Shown here: in pieces, positions 1 through 10,490 of the stretch
Position numbering within the stretch: position 1 is the stretch's first letter
How the letters are laid out: each line of letters begins with the position of its first letter
Source: Laburnicola sp. R22_1
Taxonomy: Eukaryota > Ascomycota > Dothideomycetes > Pleosporales > Didymosphaeriaceae
NCBI GenBank assembly: GCA_014281115.1
Contig: JACONQ010000009.1
Coordinates: 620,001 to 684,000, forward strand
Reading direction: 5' to 3'
Length of the DNA: 64,000 nt
The notes under the pieces: generated by a model
The model's database searches: none
Seen by the model: only the letters and a program-made list of their open reading frames with translations
What the model was told of the DNA's origin: nothing
Made by a program: the position numbers and the translations under genes

Positions 1-385
1 CATAAGCGGATTTAAAGGCATTAGGGATCCTCTCCTACCTTAGTTATTTAGTCACTTAATTAGCTTACAAGAGGCGCTAAGAGAATAGCGTATTTAATAG
101 TGCTTATACGCAAGAAGATAGCTACTCTATAAAGGGCAAATAAGGCAGCTATAACGCGTAAACAGCGCAAAAAGAAGCAGATTCAAAAGCGAGGCACTCT
201 ATTAAAGGCAGAGAGAGAGGATATTATTGCTCAAAAGGCTATTAAGCAGCAACTAGAGGGAGAAATATAGCAAGGCAAGGCGCAGTTAGGTGCGAGCCAG
301 CAGGCTTCTGCGCGCTACAGGCGCTGTAGGGAGCCTAGGCACAACTCGCGCACATATAAGAAGGCTTCTATAGATACTACTTAAT
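1..385 (+). pseudogene. C-terminal relic of a DDE transposase
   Basis: One forward frame, broken by several TAG/TAA codons, reads like the tail of a fungal pogo/Fot-family transposase: a lysine/arginine-rich stretch (KRSRFKSEALY), then EREDIIAQKAIKQQLEGEI, then a degenerate CCHC-like knuckle (RRCREPRHNSRTYKK) where Cys residues have been lost. Such a basic helix plus terminal zinc knuckle is common at the end of these transposases. The left part of the element lies outside the window. RIP-type TAG codons replace likely Gln and Trp positions. Confidence 0.6.
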
Positions 386-1059
386 TTAGCATAGCTATTA
401 TATTAATAGAATATTAATACGTTGTGAATTTATATGCTGCAAAAGACTCAGAGACTTAGTAGGGTTCGCAGCTCGCTTGTATTCGCAGCTCGCTTATAAA
501 CACGTTAATTGTCTTATTAGTAAAGTTTTAATAGAGAAAGTGTCTAATAATATTATAGACCTTTAAATTTAGTTAATTTTAGCTACTATTCTACTTTCTA
601 TTAAGGGTGCAACGCTATAATAGAGCTATATTACTTAGACTTTAGTAGCTATAGCAGCACTGCAAAATACTAGGTTAGTAAGAAAATTTAATATTTCTTA
701 ATTTATTATCTAAGCTTTTTTCTATACTAATTACTAGCTAGCTTTACTAAATACATATAATAGCTATAACTATACTATTAGCTCTTAGTAACTGCGTCTT
801 ATAACCTTTATATAGTATTAAGGTAATATTAATAGCTATAATATATCTTAAACGTTTTAATAAAACTATAAAGCTACTTTATAGTCTCTAATGTCTAGGT
901 TTATTAAATTAAGTCTAGAGACTATATTTAGCCTCTAATTTACTATTATATTAAAGCATAGCACGCCTAAACTCTAAGTACTAATCTAGAATATTTAAAA
1001 GACTATAGTGTTCCTTTATATATTTCTAATACTTAGAATACTAGCTACTAAACGCCTAG

Positions 1060-1510
1060 TTAATAATTACTATAATTAGGCTAGAAAATAGGTATAGGTT
1101 AGGTTAGAGTTAGGTTAGATTATATAAGACTTTAACCCTAATCTAACCTTACTTATATAAGACTTTACTTTAACTCGAACCTAATTCTACTTATATAAGA
1201 TCTTAATTCTAACCTAACCTTACTTATATAAGACTTTAACTCTAACCTAACTCTAGAGTACCTATTTAGTCTATAATAAATAGCTATTATAATTAATTAA
1301 AAACTTATTTTAAATAATATTAAGCTAAGTTATATTAAACTAGGGTCTTATATAATTAAGTTAGGTTAGATTAGCTTAGGTTTAGAATCTTATATAATTA
1401 ACCTAATCTAACCTAAGGTCTATATAACCTAACCTAACCTATACCTATACCTATAGTCTATGCAACCCCAACCTAATCCTATACCTAACCTAGGTACTCT
1501 AAATCTATTT
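1060..1510. repeat. TTAGG/CCTAA-rich degenerate repeats
   Basis: GGTTAGGTTAGAGTTAGGTTAG occurs on the plus strand near 1098-1120, followed by about four copies of a 32-35 bp unit built on ACTTATATAAGACTTTAA plus CTAACCTAACCT (about 1121-1255). Further CCTAACCTA runs occur at 1370-1490. The flanks at about 1057-1120 and 1247-1310 resemble each other in inverted orientation. The unit is telomere-like (TTAGG) but short and degenerate, so it may be decayed telomeric DNA or simply a low-complexity repeat. Confidence 0.5.
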
Positions 1511-2230
1511 ACTAGCCTAACTATAATTCTTTTATTATCTACTATTATATTACACTAGGTAAGATTTAAATATATAAAGTATATATAATAATAATAATAT
1601 AAGTAGCACTATAAAACTTACTACCTATAAACTTATCTATAATTCTCTAATAAAATATTACCCTAAAGAAAGGTATAAAACTTCTTATAGTTAAAGAATA
1701 GGCTAATAGGTCTAGTTCTAATTTAATAATTAAGATAGAAGTTTAAATCTACTAATATAATAATTTCTTTTTATAGTAGTTTAAGCTCTTAAAGTTAGTA
1801 AACAAAGCTAGTAAGCTTATTAATAATAGCTTTTTTTTATCTATAGATAGCAGATTCTATATCTATATAGATATAAAATCTATTTCCTTAATATATTCTA
1901 ATTTAATAAATAGCTTTCTATAGTATATATATATCCTATAAATTTTAGGTATAGGTATAGATATAGATTAGGCGATAGATTATAAAGCTTTAAGTTTAGC
2001 TAGCTAGCAGAGGCCTTTAATAACTTACTACCTCCCTACATAGACTATACTTAGACCTAAAAAGCTAAAGAGATTCTTTGTAACTAAAGTGTAGATATAT
2101 AGTAATAGAAATATATAATACTTAATAAGGGCGTTTATTATTATACTAAAGTATAAGATCTTAGTAGATTTGTTTCTTTTATATAAGGTATGCAAGTTCT
2201 AATTTTAGCTATATAGAAAAAATTTAATAA

Positions 2231-2500
2231 GGTAGACGTATAAGTAAAAAGATAGGCGTGTGAGTAAGAAGGTAGGCGTGCAAGCAAAAAGGTAGGTGTG
2301 TAAGTAAAAAGGTAGATATATAAGTAAAAAGATAGGCGTATAAGTAAGAAGGTAGGCATACAAGCGAGACGGTAGGCGTGTAAGTAATAAAATAGACGTG
2401 TAAGCGAGAAGGTAGGCATATAAGTAAGAAGGTAGGCGTGCAAGTAAAAAAGTAGGCGTGTAAGGAAGAAGGTAGGCGTGTAAGTAAGAAGGTAGGCGTG
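2231..2500. repeat. 20-bp minisatellite, about 13 copies
   Basis: A head-to-tail array of a 20-bp unit with consensus GGTAGGCGTGTAAGTAAGAA runs for about 270 bp. Units differ by one to four substitutions, mostly G/A and C/T transitions. The apparent 100-residue minus-strand reading frame over this array (Leu/Tyr/Thr periodic) is a by-product of the repeat, not a gene. Confidence 0.9.
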
Positions 2501-4560
2501 CGTATAAGATACTACGTAATATTAGTTTAATTATGTAACCTTAGCGAGGCTTAGCTATTATATTAGAGTTTAGCTTCGCGTCTATGGCCACCGCATGCTG
2601 CAACCTTTGTCCTAGAATTTAGACCTTGTGCCTAGGCAAAGCATATTAACTTTGGCAATATCTTTAGCCTACTATATAGTATAATTATAGGCGGGGTGTT
2701 AGCTAGTTAAGGGCATAAGCATCTGCGGCATTGCCTTAGAGTTACTAGTAGTAAACGGGAATGCTAAGCTAGTAATCTAAGGTTTAGCTAGGTAATCTTT
2801 AGTTCTAGTAGATCTACACTCTCTAATTAACTAAACTAAAACTATTAAAACTTAACACTATAACTATATTAGGACAGCCCTTAGCTAGCGCACTAAAATC
2901 TAACTAATAATTTAGTAGCACCTATAAGGCTATAGTTACCTTATAATAGCTTATAATAGTAAGCATCTATAGACTATAGTAGGTCTAGATAATATTTAAT
3001 AATGTCTAATTTATTATTTAGATAGAGTAAGGTCTATAAATAGCTAAAAATAGTAGAAAACTAAACTAGTTAGCTATCTATCTTAGTCACTTTGTCTTAT
3101 AGTAAATAAGAGTTTATGTAAGCAGTAATAGTAAAGTAAAATAATAAGGTAGTAAATATAATATACTAAGTAGAGAGAGAGAGAGAAAGGTAGTAGTAAT
3201 ATTTATAAAAAGACTAAAGGTAAAGTGTAATAACGCGCAGTTATAAAGTAGTGCTAGTAGCTATATAGACGCGAGACGATCTTACTAAAAAGTAGTAGGG
3301 GCGTTAGCCTTAGAGAAGGCTTCTATATATGCTATTTTAGTATTAAAACTAAGGAGTATTATAATAGCCTTATAGGTCTTTCTTACGTAGTGTATTATTA
3401 TTATTAATATTTCCATTGCTTTTAAATTTTCTGTAAAGTAAATACAGCCACAGGCGAATCGTATAGATAAATAGGGGGCACTTTTCCCTAGTAAAAAAAG
3501 CCCTTTAAAGGGGGTTAAGAGAAACCAATACTAGTGGCCTATTATCTGTCTAAAGAGTAAATTAAAATTTTCTACAAAGTTTTTCCTAAATTAGAAAGTA
3601 GTAATATGCCTTAATTAACTTTCTCGTCCTATAAGTTTAAATCTCAATAACTTATTAAGACTAGTAACTAGTTAAAGATTTCTTAATTATTGGAGATACT
3701 TGCTAATAGCTTTCCCGTCCTATAAGTTAAATCTAGTAACTTAGTTAAGACTAGCTCAAATAGTTAGAAATTTCTTAATTATTAGAGATACTAGCTTATT
3801 TAGGCTACTTTTCTTCTTATCTACAAAAGATTGGTTTTTTAGTGTTTAAAAACTAGAGGGAGAGAGGGCGAGATTCGAACTCGCTAAGGAGTCTAAGTTT
3901 TCGCTTATTTCTAGATTAAAATCCTCGCTTATAGTCCCCCACCACAGCGTAGATTTACTATCTAGACTTCTACTATACTTAGACGACCTTACACCCGTAC
4001 CTACCACAATACGCCCCTCTACGTAGTGTATAGTAGTGTAGTTTTACTACGTCTAGTAACTAATCTAGAAAGTATTTATAGATATTCTTTTACTTTATAC
4101 CTATTTTATTCTTATATAAAAGCAAATACTTTTTATTTAACTCTAGTTATAGTATATACGTTTAGTAGTAATAGCATATATTATCTCTACTAAATCCCTA
4201 ATTATTACTTAGGATAGGTAGTTAGTATTTGCCTATATCTTCCTCTCTATTTTTACACTCTTTATTCTAATTATTATCTAAGTAATTAGTTTTATAATTA
4301 GTAGTATTACTATAAGAACTGCGTATCTAGTCTATATCTAAGCTTCTGCAACTATATAACCCTAACACACTATTATTATACTAATATCTTACTAATATCT
4401 ATAAATTTTATAATAGTAGGGTTATATAAATAATATTACTATCTCTACTAAGAAACCTATAATCTAAGATAACTAAATTAAGAGGCTATTTAGAGTTATA
4501 GTTATAAATAACTTCTATTATAATTAATAAGCTATTAGGGATATTACAAAGTATATAATT

Positions 4561-6708
4561 AGGTATTTTGGTGGTGGTGGAACCGCATCCGGAAATGGAG
4601 GTTTCCTGAGCGGGAAATGGAGGCACGCTTGGCATCTCGCCGCTTTTGTCTGGCCCGTGCGTCGACCCCGTCACATAAAAGCACGCCGCCCTCGCCGGCC
4701 TACCCTTCTCCCTCTATCGTCTCTTCTCTCCCAACCCCTCCCCATCTCCTAGTTGGTCGCTCGGCCTCACCCGTGAGGCATTTTCTCACCCCTTGCCACA
4801 TCATGCAACCGCTGCACTGCCCGGATGGCTCCAGTATTTCCCCCTTTCCGGACCGACGATGAGGGCGCTGCGGCGTCTCGAGGGGAGTTCCTATCTTCCC
4901 TTCGATACTCCGCAAGCAGCTCTGTCCCTTTCCAGATTTTGGCCGCTCTGGCTCCCTTGCCTTCGCCATGGTTAAGCAGTGTTCATAGCACCTACTACCC
5001 TTTACCTCGACCTCGCCCAAGAACGAAATGCTCCCGTTCCTTCAGTTCCCTCCTTGGAGAAGCTCGTATCGGAGACCGCCAACCTGCCACGTCATCAAAC
5101 ACGTGGAATGGCAATAGAAGCGCCTTGCACGCCTGAATAGCGTCTTAGCAGGACGGGTCAGGCCCGTGCAATTTCAGCTGGACCCTCAATAGTTTTACGG
5201 AATCGCAAGCCTCGGGAAGACGATTGCCCTGAATTGCCCTAGCTGCAAGCCAAGTTCCACAAGAGAGTCACATGAAGCGGGCTCAGCCAGGCTACGACCC
5301 GCTGGTCAGACATGCAGACGGTATTGGCATGTACTCGCCCAGTCTGTACTTAACACTAATTAGTGGAGCCCCGGTCCGCAAGACTGCCTGCATGACGGCA
5401 GATTGCGTTGCGGCGTTACAGATAAAACTGGAAGGAAGGGCTGGAGCGGCCTCTCGACTTAGCAGGAGCCCGTTTGGGCGCTAATCTGCCTGTAGGTTTC
5501 GGTCCACGTCACCAGGATCAAGATATGAGCCCAAGTTTGGGTCTCGGAGTCGCCGACGAGTGGGCAGCCTTTGCTGGGAGCTCCCTGATCAGCGTGCGGA
5601 CAGCGGATTAGACGGAACGGGCATCTACAGGCTCGTACGATCTTCACGCGGGCTCTGACGAAAAGGATGAGGCGTTCCCTACCCCACGGCCTTCCTCCGG
5701 GAAGCTGGCGTTACCATTACTCAGTCCCGAGTCGAGTATTGGTGGGATATCTGCGCACGTTTTCGTCCGACAGCGAAGGGGCTTTATGCGAAGGCCGCAC
5801 CACCATGTGCATCTCCAGTAAGAGCTCGGCTTTCCACCCAGGCTTGGAAATCAGTCTGGAGGATCTCGGCATGTCACTTCCTCACCTGCTGCGGCGGAGG
5901 CACTCGTGAAAATCCAGGTGCACGCTCGTTCTGGCGCGGCCGTGTATACCTGGTCACTGCCCATTCCCGGAGAGTGCATGTCCAATGGGATCAGGCGGCC
6001 ACGTAGCCTGGTATGCAAGTCGGAGTGGGTGGCGTCGCGGTGGTACCTGACCGGCGACCTGTTAGCTACGCGACGTTACAAGGCACCTTGCGTGGACCTG
6101 TCAGTGGCTGTGGAATTCCATGCCATTGTTACGGATGACGGCTACGCCGGTCACTGCAGCAGGTCCTTGAAGGGGCACAGATGTGTATTGAAGCCGTGCC
6201 ACCTTGGAACTTGGGAGCACCGGCCTGGACCTGGGTCTGGACTTGGGCTCGGGCTCGCCGACGATCAGAGAACCGTATGCTGACTGAAGAGCTTGCCAGG
6301 TCTCGGCGTCGGGCAGTGAGTGCAAGGATCAGAGCCTACCAGCCATATCCGCGAGAGAGGAGGAAACTCTGACGGCATGGCCTTGCCACTAATGCAGGCG
6401 TCCTCACTGCTTTCCCTTTTTAGCCAACGCATGCTGCGGATGACGGGAAAGTGCTTCATGTAGGGGCAACGGCAAGGAAGGTGCAATCGACTAGATGCGA
6501 TCCTTCTCGTCATGCATGAGGGACGCTAAACGTTATCCCTGGGTTCTATTTCCCCGGCACGAAGACGCTTGAGACACGGCCTTAGCCTGCTTTAGCAGGC
6601 TTCGTGCGGTAGGGGGAGGTGTGCGCGTGGAATCTTCTCCTACTTAAACTTCCACGTCTTCGCTCTCCTTGACCCACCAAGGACCCATCTCAACGAGCGA
6701 CCACAGGC
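4561..6708. other. No supported gene
   Basis: GC-balanced DNA with several short overlapping open frames on both strands (longest about 125 codons at 5906-6283) but none with a recognisable domain, and codon order looks random (runs of Arg, Pro, Gly from GC content). I see no tRNA, repeat array or transposon end. Confidence 0.5.
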
Positions 6709-7740
6709 ATGACCATGAATAACTCTTTTTATGGCCGTTTAAATACAGCCTCTGCAGACTTTATTCAGTACGATCCCTCCAATGCGACAAAACTGCGTGC
6801 CCCGAAGAACAAGAAGCAGACTGTTAGTTTGGGAAAGGGAATGAACGCTCAACCCGAAACTGGAAAGGACTATATGAAGACATCGGATGTAGCCGGCTAC
6901 ATAGATTTGACAGGTAGGTGCTCTATACGGCTGACGAGGCAGCATCTCGTGTGTTGGGCATGGCAAGATGGCTAACATGGCTGCAGGAAATGAAGAGCCC
7001 AGTGATGGTGGCGGTATTAGTCGGTGGGGCAGTGAAACTCGCACCGCCGACGACTCTGCCATCGAAAGCGTAAACGGAAGCTTAGAGAATGAGCACCGAG
7101 AGAACTCGAACGAACCTGCCCTTGAGGATTGCAGTCAAGGCAAGCATCACTACTCTGGATTAAGGGTTCCACGCTGACATTCTGACACGGCACAGGGAGT
7201 ACGGTCGTTTCCTACAACAGTCCACATGAGCCAGGCATCAGTGGAAGCCACCTGAGAGACGACGAGGAAACGACTCGAGACCGTGAATCATCTCACCCAC
7301 ACCACAATGACGAGGTGGATACCGTGCATCCCGCCAAATCATCGCCAACGATGAATATTCAGTCGCCAGAGGGAGGCAATGACTCCATCGCTGTGGAAAC
7401 GCCAACGTTGCAGACGACAAGCGGTACGTCGAGTACATCCAAGCGGAGACGTTCACTAGGCGAAGAAAGCAACAACTGTATCCATCGCACTGGAGGCAAG
7501 AGGCGTAGAAAGGCCGATACTGGTTCACTCCAACGCGCCAAGGTGGATACCAATTGTGAATACGAAGTGGAAAGCATTCGCACCATGCGAGTAACCGAAG
7601 ATGGAAGGCGACAATATCAGGTGGACTGGTCTAGAGACCTGCGTTGGTATGACGAAGCCGACTTGCGCAACTGCCCCTTGAAGATTCGGGAATTTCACGA
7701 ACGAAATCCTGAACGGCCACCCCCCTCTGTAGAGCTTTAG
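6709..7740 (+). CDS. Chromodomain-like nuclear protein, three exons
   Basis: Three exons fit together in frame: 6709-6913, 6987-7133 and 7196-7740, giving 298 residues. Intron 1 is GTAGGT..CTGCAG, intron 2 is GTCAAG..GCACAG with a CTGAC branch site. The N-terminal two thirds is polar and low in hydrophobics, with basic runs (SKRRRS, GGKRRRKA) that could be nuclear localisation signals. The last 60 residues match the chromodomain pattern: EYEVESIRTMRV, then QYQVDW, then RWYDEADL, then IREFHERNP. In chromodomains these strands and final helix form the methyl-lysine reader; here the third aromatic-cage and WEP positions are altered (RWYDEAD instead of TWEPE), so binding may differ. It could be a host chromatin protein or a piece captured from a retrotransposon integrase. 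Confidence 0.6.
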
Positions 7741-8864
7741 AGACGGATAGAGGACTTTGAGGCGCATGATTGTTGAGTTAAGCAAGGGAGTGAAACAGTA
7801 GTAGGTGACGGTATAGGCGTTTGCGACATGGTGGTTCACATTGTTTACTATTCAACGTTAGATAGGAAAATTAGAGGTCTTAGATTAGAATTAAGCATGT
7901 TTTCATGCCTACCTTGGGTCAAACGTCGAGCGAAGCGGAGCAAGGGCTGTAGGAATGCAGAGCCTGGATCTAGGCCCTGAGGCCTCGCCTCAGCAGCGCG
8001 AATAATGGAAGATGCAACTAGCTCACACAGAGGAGCTGGCTTGTAATCATCTAGTAGGAACTCGTCTTTAACTGGCTAATCCCTATTCCCTTAAAATAAC
8101 AGGATTTCCAAAATCCAAATGCCTCGAATTTTCTTCCAGGACGCCTGAAATCTCAATTTGTATGGGGGATCGCGATTTCAAAGGGGTGGGCCCTAGATTT
8201 TTGCTCAAGTTTAAAGGAAATGCGATTTGGGTATGGATTTATACGGCGCAAGCATTCTCGCTGAGCAGGGTATTTTGAAACCCTCGAAATAGCCTTAATT
8301 AATGTTAACATCCGTCCCTGGGTTACCGGACACCCCATGTAACCGGACAAACCATCGGTACTTTAACTTTCAGTAACTAGAAAACCTATGCGCACAACGA
8401 ATATTGCTATAATTCTATAAAATTAGTCTGCTATAACTAATGCTGAATGCCCATGATATACCCTTCCCCAAAAATTACGTTTGCATCGTCGCCTCCGAGC
8501 CCAATTTATACAGTGCCTTCTTTCGTAACGTAATAGACTTTACTTCCTACAGCGCCAGCCTCAGGCCTTTTTCGATCTAAATTCTTGTAGGATAGTATTA
8601 TCTTAGCCTCAAAACCTCTCTCTGAGGCTTGGAAGTCATCACTAGCCTTGTGCGCGCTATCGCAAGCAAATTTATCTAGCCGATCGGTACTTTCTAGATC
8701 GGCGCTATTATATTTCTGGTTAGTGCCAGAAGCTTTCTATACATTATATAAGTATAGTATCTTACAAAGCTTGTTTATAAGTGGCGCAACTTAACCCACC
8801 TAAATTTCCAGCCACGCTTCCTTCGCCACATTCTCCAGCCGGGAATCACGTGCGCTGACATAGC
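7741..8864. other. Intergenic, mostly unassigned
   Basis: No supported gene. The stretch holds a possible pogo-type element end at 8299-8352 (separate entry). The remainder is unassigned and contains no tandem array that I can see. Confidence 0.5.
8299..8352 (-). repeat. Solo pogo-like terminal repeat
   Basis: Read on the minus strand this begins GGTTTGTCCGGTTACATGGG and continues with GTGTCCGGTAACCC, GGACGGATGTTAAC. The doubled TCCGGT(T/A)AC word is typical of fungal pogo/Fot terminal inverted repeats. A related copy in opposite orientation is at about 17575-17625. The rest of the element would lie to the left but no transposase can be read there. Confidence 0.5.
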
Positions 8865-8874
8865 AATTGTCTAG

Positions 8875-10023
8875 CGGCAAATTTCCGCCACACCACTGCT
8901 TGGCGTAATAATTTCCCATCTACCACTGTATTGAATACACTACCACACACATAACGTCATCTCGTAAAATTGCACAAATGCCACTTTTTCTATCCCAAAT
9001 ACCACTAATTCTAACCCAATAAAATTTAGCGGCCCTGCGCCAACAGGCGGTTGACCCCCAGCTGATGGGCGGTTGTCCCCCGTAAGCTAGGCGGCCGACA
9101 GCCTACGGTGTTTCGTGAGTACCCTACCACACAACACCAAAACAACAACCTTATAATACAGACTCTGACCTATCCCTTTTAGTTTGCTGCTTTTGTCTAC
9201 TGCCCGAGAGCGTCTGGGGGAGGCGCGAAGCCCACTAACAGAACGGTGGCATTTGGGACGGGGGTTGTGGCATGTGGGATAGAAACAGTGGCATTTGGGA
9301 TATTTTACGGGCTGAGGTCACGTGTGTGGTAGTGTATTTGAAACCGGCAAATGACCGCCTTACCACTACTTGGCGTAATAATTCCCCATCTACCACTGTT
9401 TACAATACACTACCACCAATGTGGCCGTGCAGCGGAAATGGACCGAAATACCACTGTTTCTGATCCACTAAAATTTAGCGACCCAGAGCTAACAGGCGGC
9501 TGCCCCCTGGCTTTGCGCGGTTGCTCCCTAACTTTTAGGCGGTCGCCCCCTAACTTGTGGGCGGTTGCTCCCCGGCTTATGGGTGGTCGCTCCCCAGCTT
9601 ATGGGCTGTCGTTCCCCAGCAGCTAGGCGGCCGACAGCCGTTGCGCGTCTAATGCAATTTGAGGGTAGTCAACGCGTTCTGACGCGAATAACAATAAGTC
9701 CTACCACCAGCACCAGAAAATAACTATATCGTAGTATAGATTCTGGCCTATCCCTTCTTATGTAACATTGCAGCTATTGTTCTCTTGCCTGAGAGCCTTG
9801 AGGGAGGCGCGAAGCCCACTATGGGAACTGTGGCATTTGGGTCAGAAACAGTGGTATTTCGGTCCATTTCTGCCGCACGGCCACATTGGTGGTAGTGTAT
9901 TGTAAACAGTGGTAGATGGGGAATTATTACGCCAAGTAGTGGTAAGGCGGTCATTTGCCGTATTTGAAACAGTGGTAGATGGGAAATTATTACGCCAAGT
10001 AGTGGTGTGGCGGAAATTTGCCG
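8875..10023. mobile_element. Non-autonomous TIR element A (Mutator-like?), host of element B
   Basis: The ends are complementary: CGGCAAATTTCCGCCACACC at 8875 and its inverse finishing at 10023, continuing inward (CACTGCTTGGCGTAATAA and its complement). It is flanked by a perfect 10-bp direct repeat, AATTGTCTAG, at 8865-8874 and 10024-10033. Without the insertion of element B and its duplicate target it would be 523 bp. It has no transposase. The interior at 9034-9110 holds GC-rich units (GGCGGTTGTCCCCC). Long terminal repeats with a 9-11 bp target duplication are the signature of Mutator-like elements; assignment to that superfamily is inference, since no transposase is present. Confidence 0.85.
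9345..9960. mobile_element. Non-autonomous TIR element B, nested in A
   Basis: A 616-bp element with about 124-bp terminal inverted repeats (9345-9468 and 9837-9960, about three mismatches), starting CGGCAAATGACCGCC. It sits inside element A between two copies of a 10-bp target, TATTTGAAAC (9335-9344 and 9961-9970). Its ends and interior resemble those of A (shared TTGGCGTAATAATT, ATCTACCACTG, GAGGCGCGAAGCCCACTA), so it is the same or a sister family. The interior (9487-9640) holds imperfect GC-rich tandem units around GGCGGTTGCTCCCC. The mirrored open frames on both strands are only the inverted repeat being read twice. Confidence 0.9.
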
Positions 10024-10136
10024 AATTGTCTAGCTAGCGTCCCTGCCTGTGCTTGGCAAGACGCCACACATCTGTAGCTGCGTTCCGTCCTCTTTCTCAT
10101 CATATTATCGCCTTCCACGCAAGGGTGTGGCCGGTG

Positions 10137-10175
10137 CGGGCCGGCCATCCTCCCTGCTAGCGGTGGCGAGCTGAA
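10137..10175. repeat. 39-bp inverted repeat, left copy
   Basis: Begins CGGGCCGGCCATCCTCCCTG and ends GGCGAGCTGAA. The exact reverse complement is at 14572-14610. The pair brackets the HET-NACHT-ankyrin gene with about 315 bp of spacer on each side. Similarity decays outward with C/T-type differences, so the ancestral repeat was probably longer. Confidence 0.9.
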
Positions 10176-10490
10176 TTGCCCTAGGCCTAGATTGTCTGCT
10201 TGCAAGTCCCGTTAATTAAGTGGTTATATGTCCATTTTTGTACGATGTTCACGCCTTAATCTTCCGTCTTCTGGTGCTTACAGGTCAGGTGAGGCTATCC
10301 ACGTGATGTCAGTTCGTCGGAGCTCAGCCACAATGCACCGGTCACGACCTTCAGCCTGATCGTACTGAATACACTTTCTCTCGCGTATGCGGTTTTTTTA
10401 GGGTACAACTCTTCACCCGCTCTATCCGCACAAGTCTTTTTTCGCTTACCATAGTAATATCCGATTCTAGACGTGGATATTCCCCTCGCG

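Larger units (their letters stand above)
1..4560. other. AT-rich, RIP-degraded repeat block
   Basis: The first 4.5 kb is dominated by TA, TAG and CTATA words and has almost no open reading frame of normal composition. Composition changes abruptly near 4560-4600, where balanced DNA begins. Cytosine loss on both strands and TAG-rich former coding frames are what RIP produces in ascomycetes. Apart from the sub-features listed separately I cannot assign anything here. A roughly 92-bp imperfect tandem duplication is visible at about 3615-3790, marked by two copies of a CGTCCTATAAGTT word. Confidence 0.8.

Noticed and set aside
2141..2443. 100-codon minus-strand ORF rich in Leu, Tyr and Thr
   Set aside because: It is the 20-bp minisatellite read in an open frame.
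3865..3950. tRNA-like T-arm on the minus strand (GCGAG-TTCGAAT-CTCGC) in the AT-rich block
   Set aside because: No matching acceptor stem, no anticodon stem-loop of the right size upstream. At best a decayed tRNA or tRNA-derived repeat.
5906..6283. 125-codon plus-strand ORF in the spacer before the chromodomain gene
   Set aside because: Composition follows GC content, repeated Gly-Leu from a GGGCTCGGGCTC run, no domain.
9351..9954. Two identical short proteins (MTALPLLGVIIPHLPL..) on opposite strands
   Set aside because: They are the two arms of the inverted repeat of element B, not genes.
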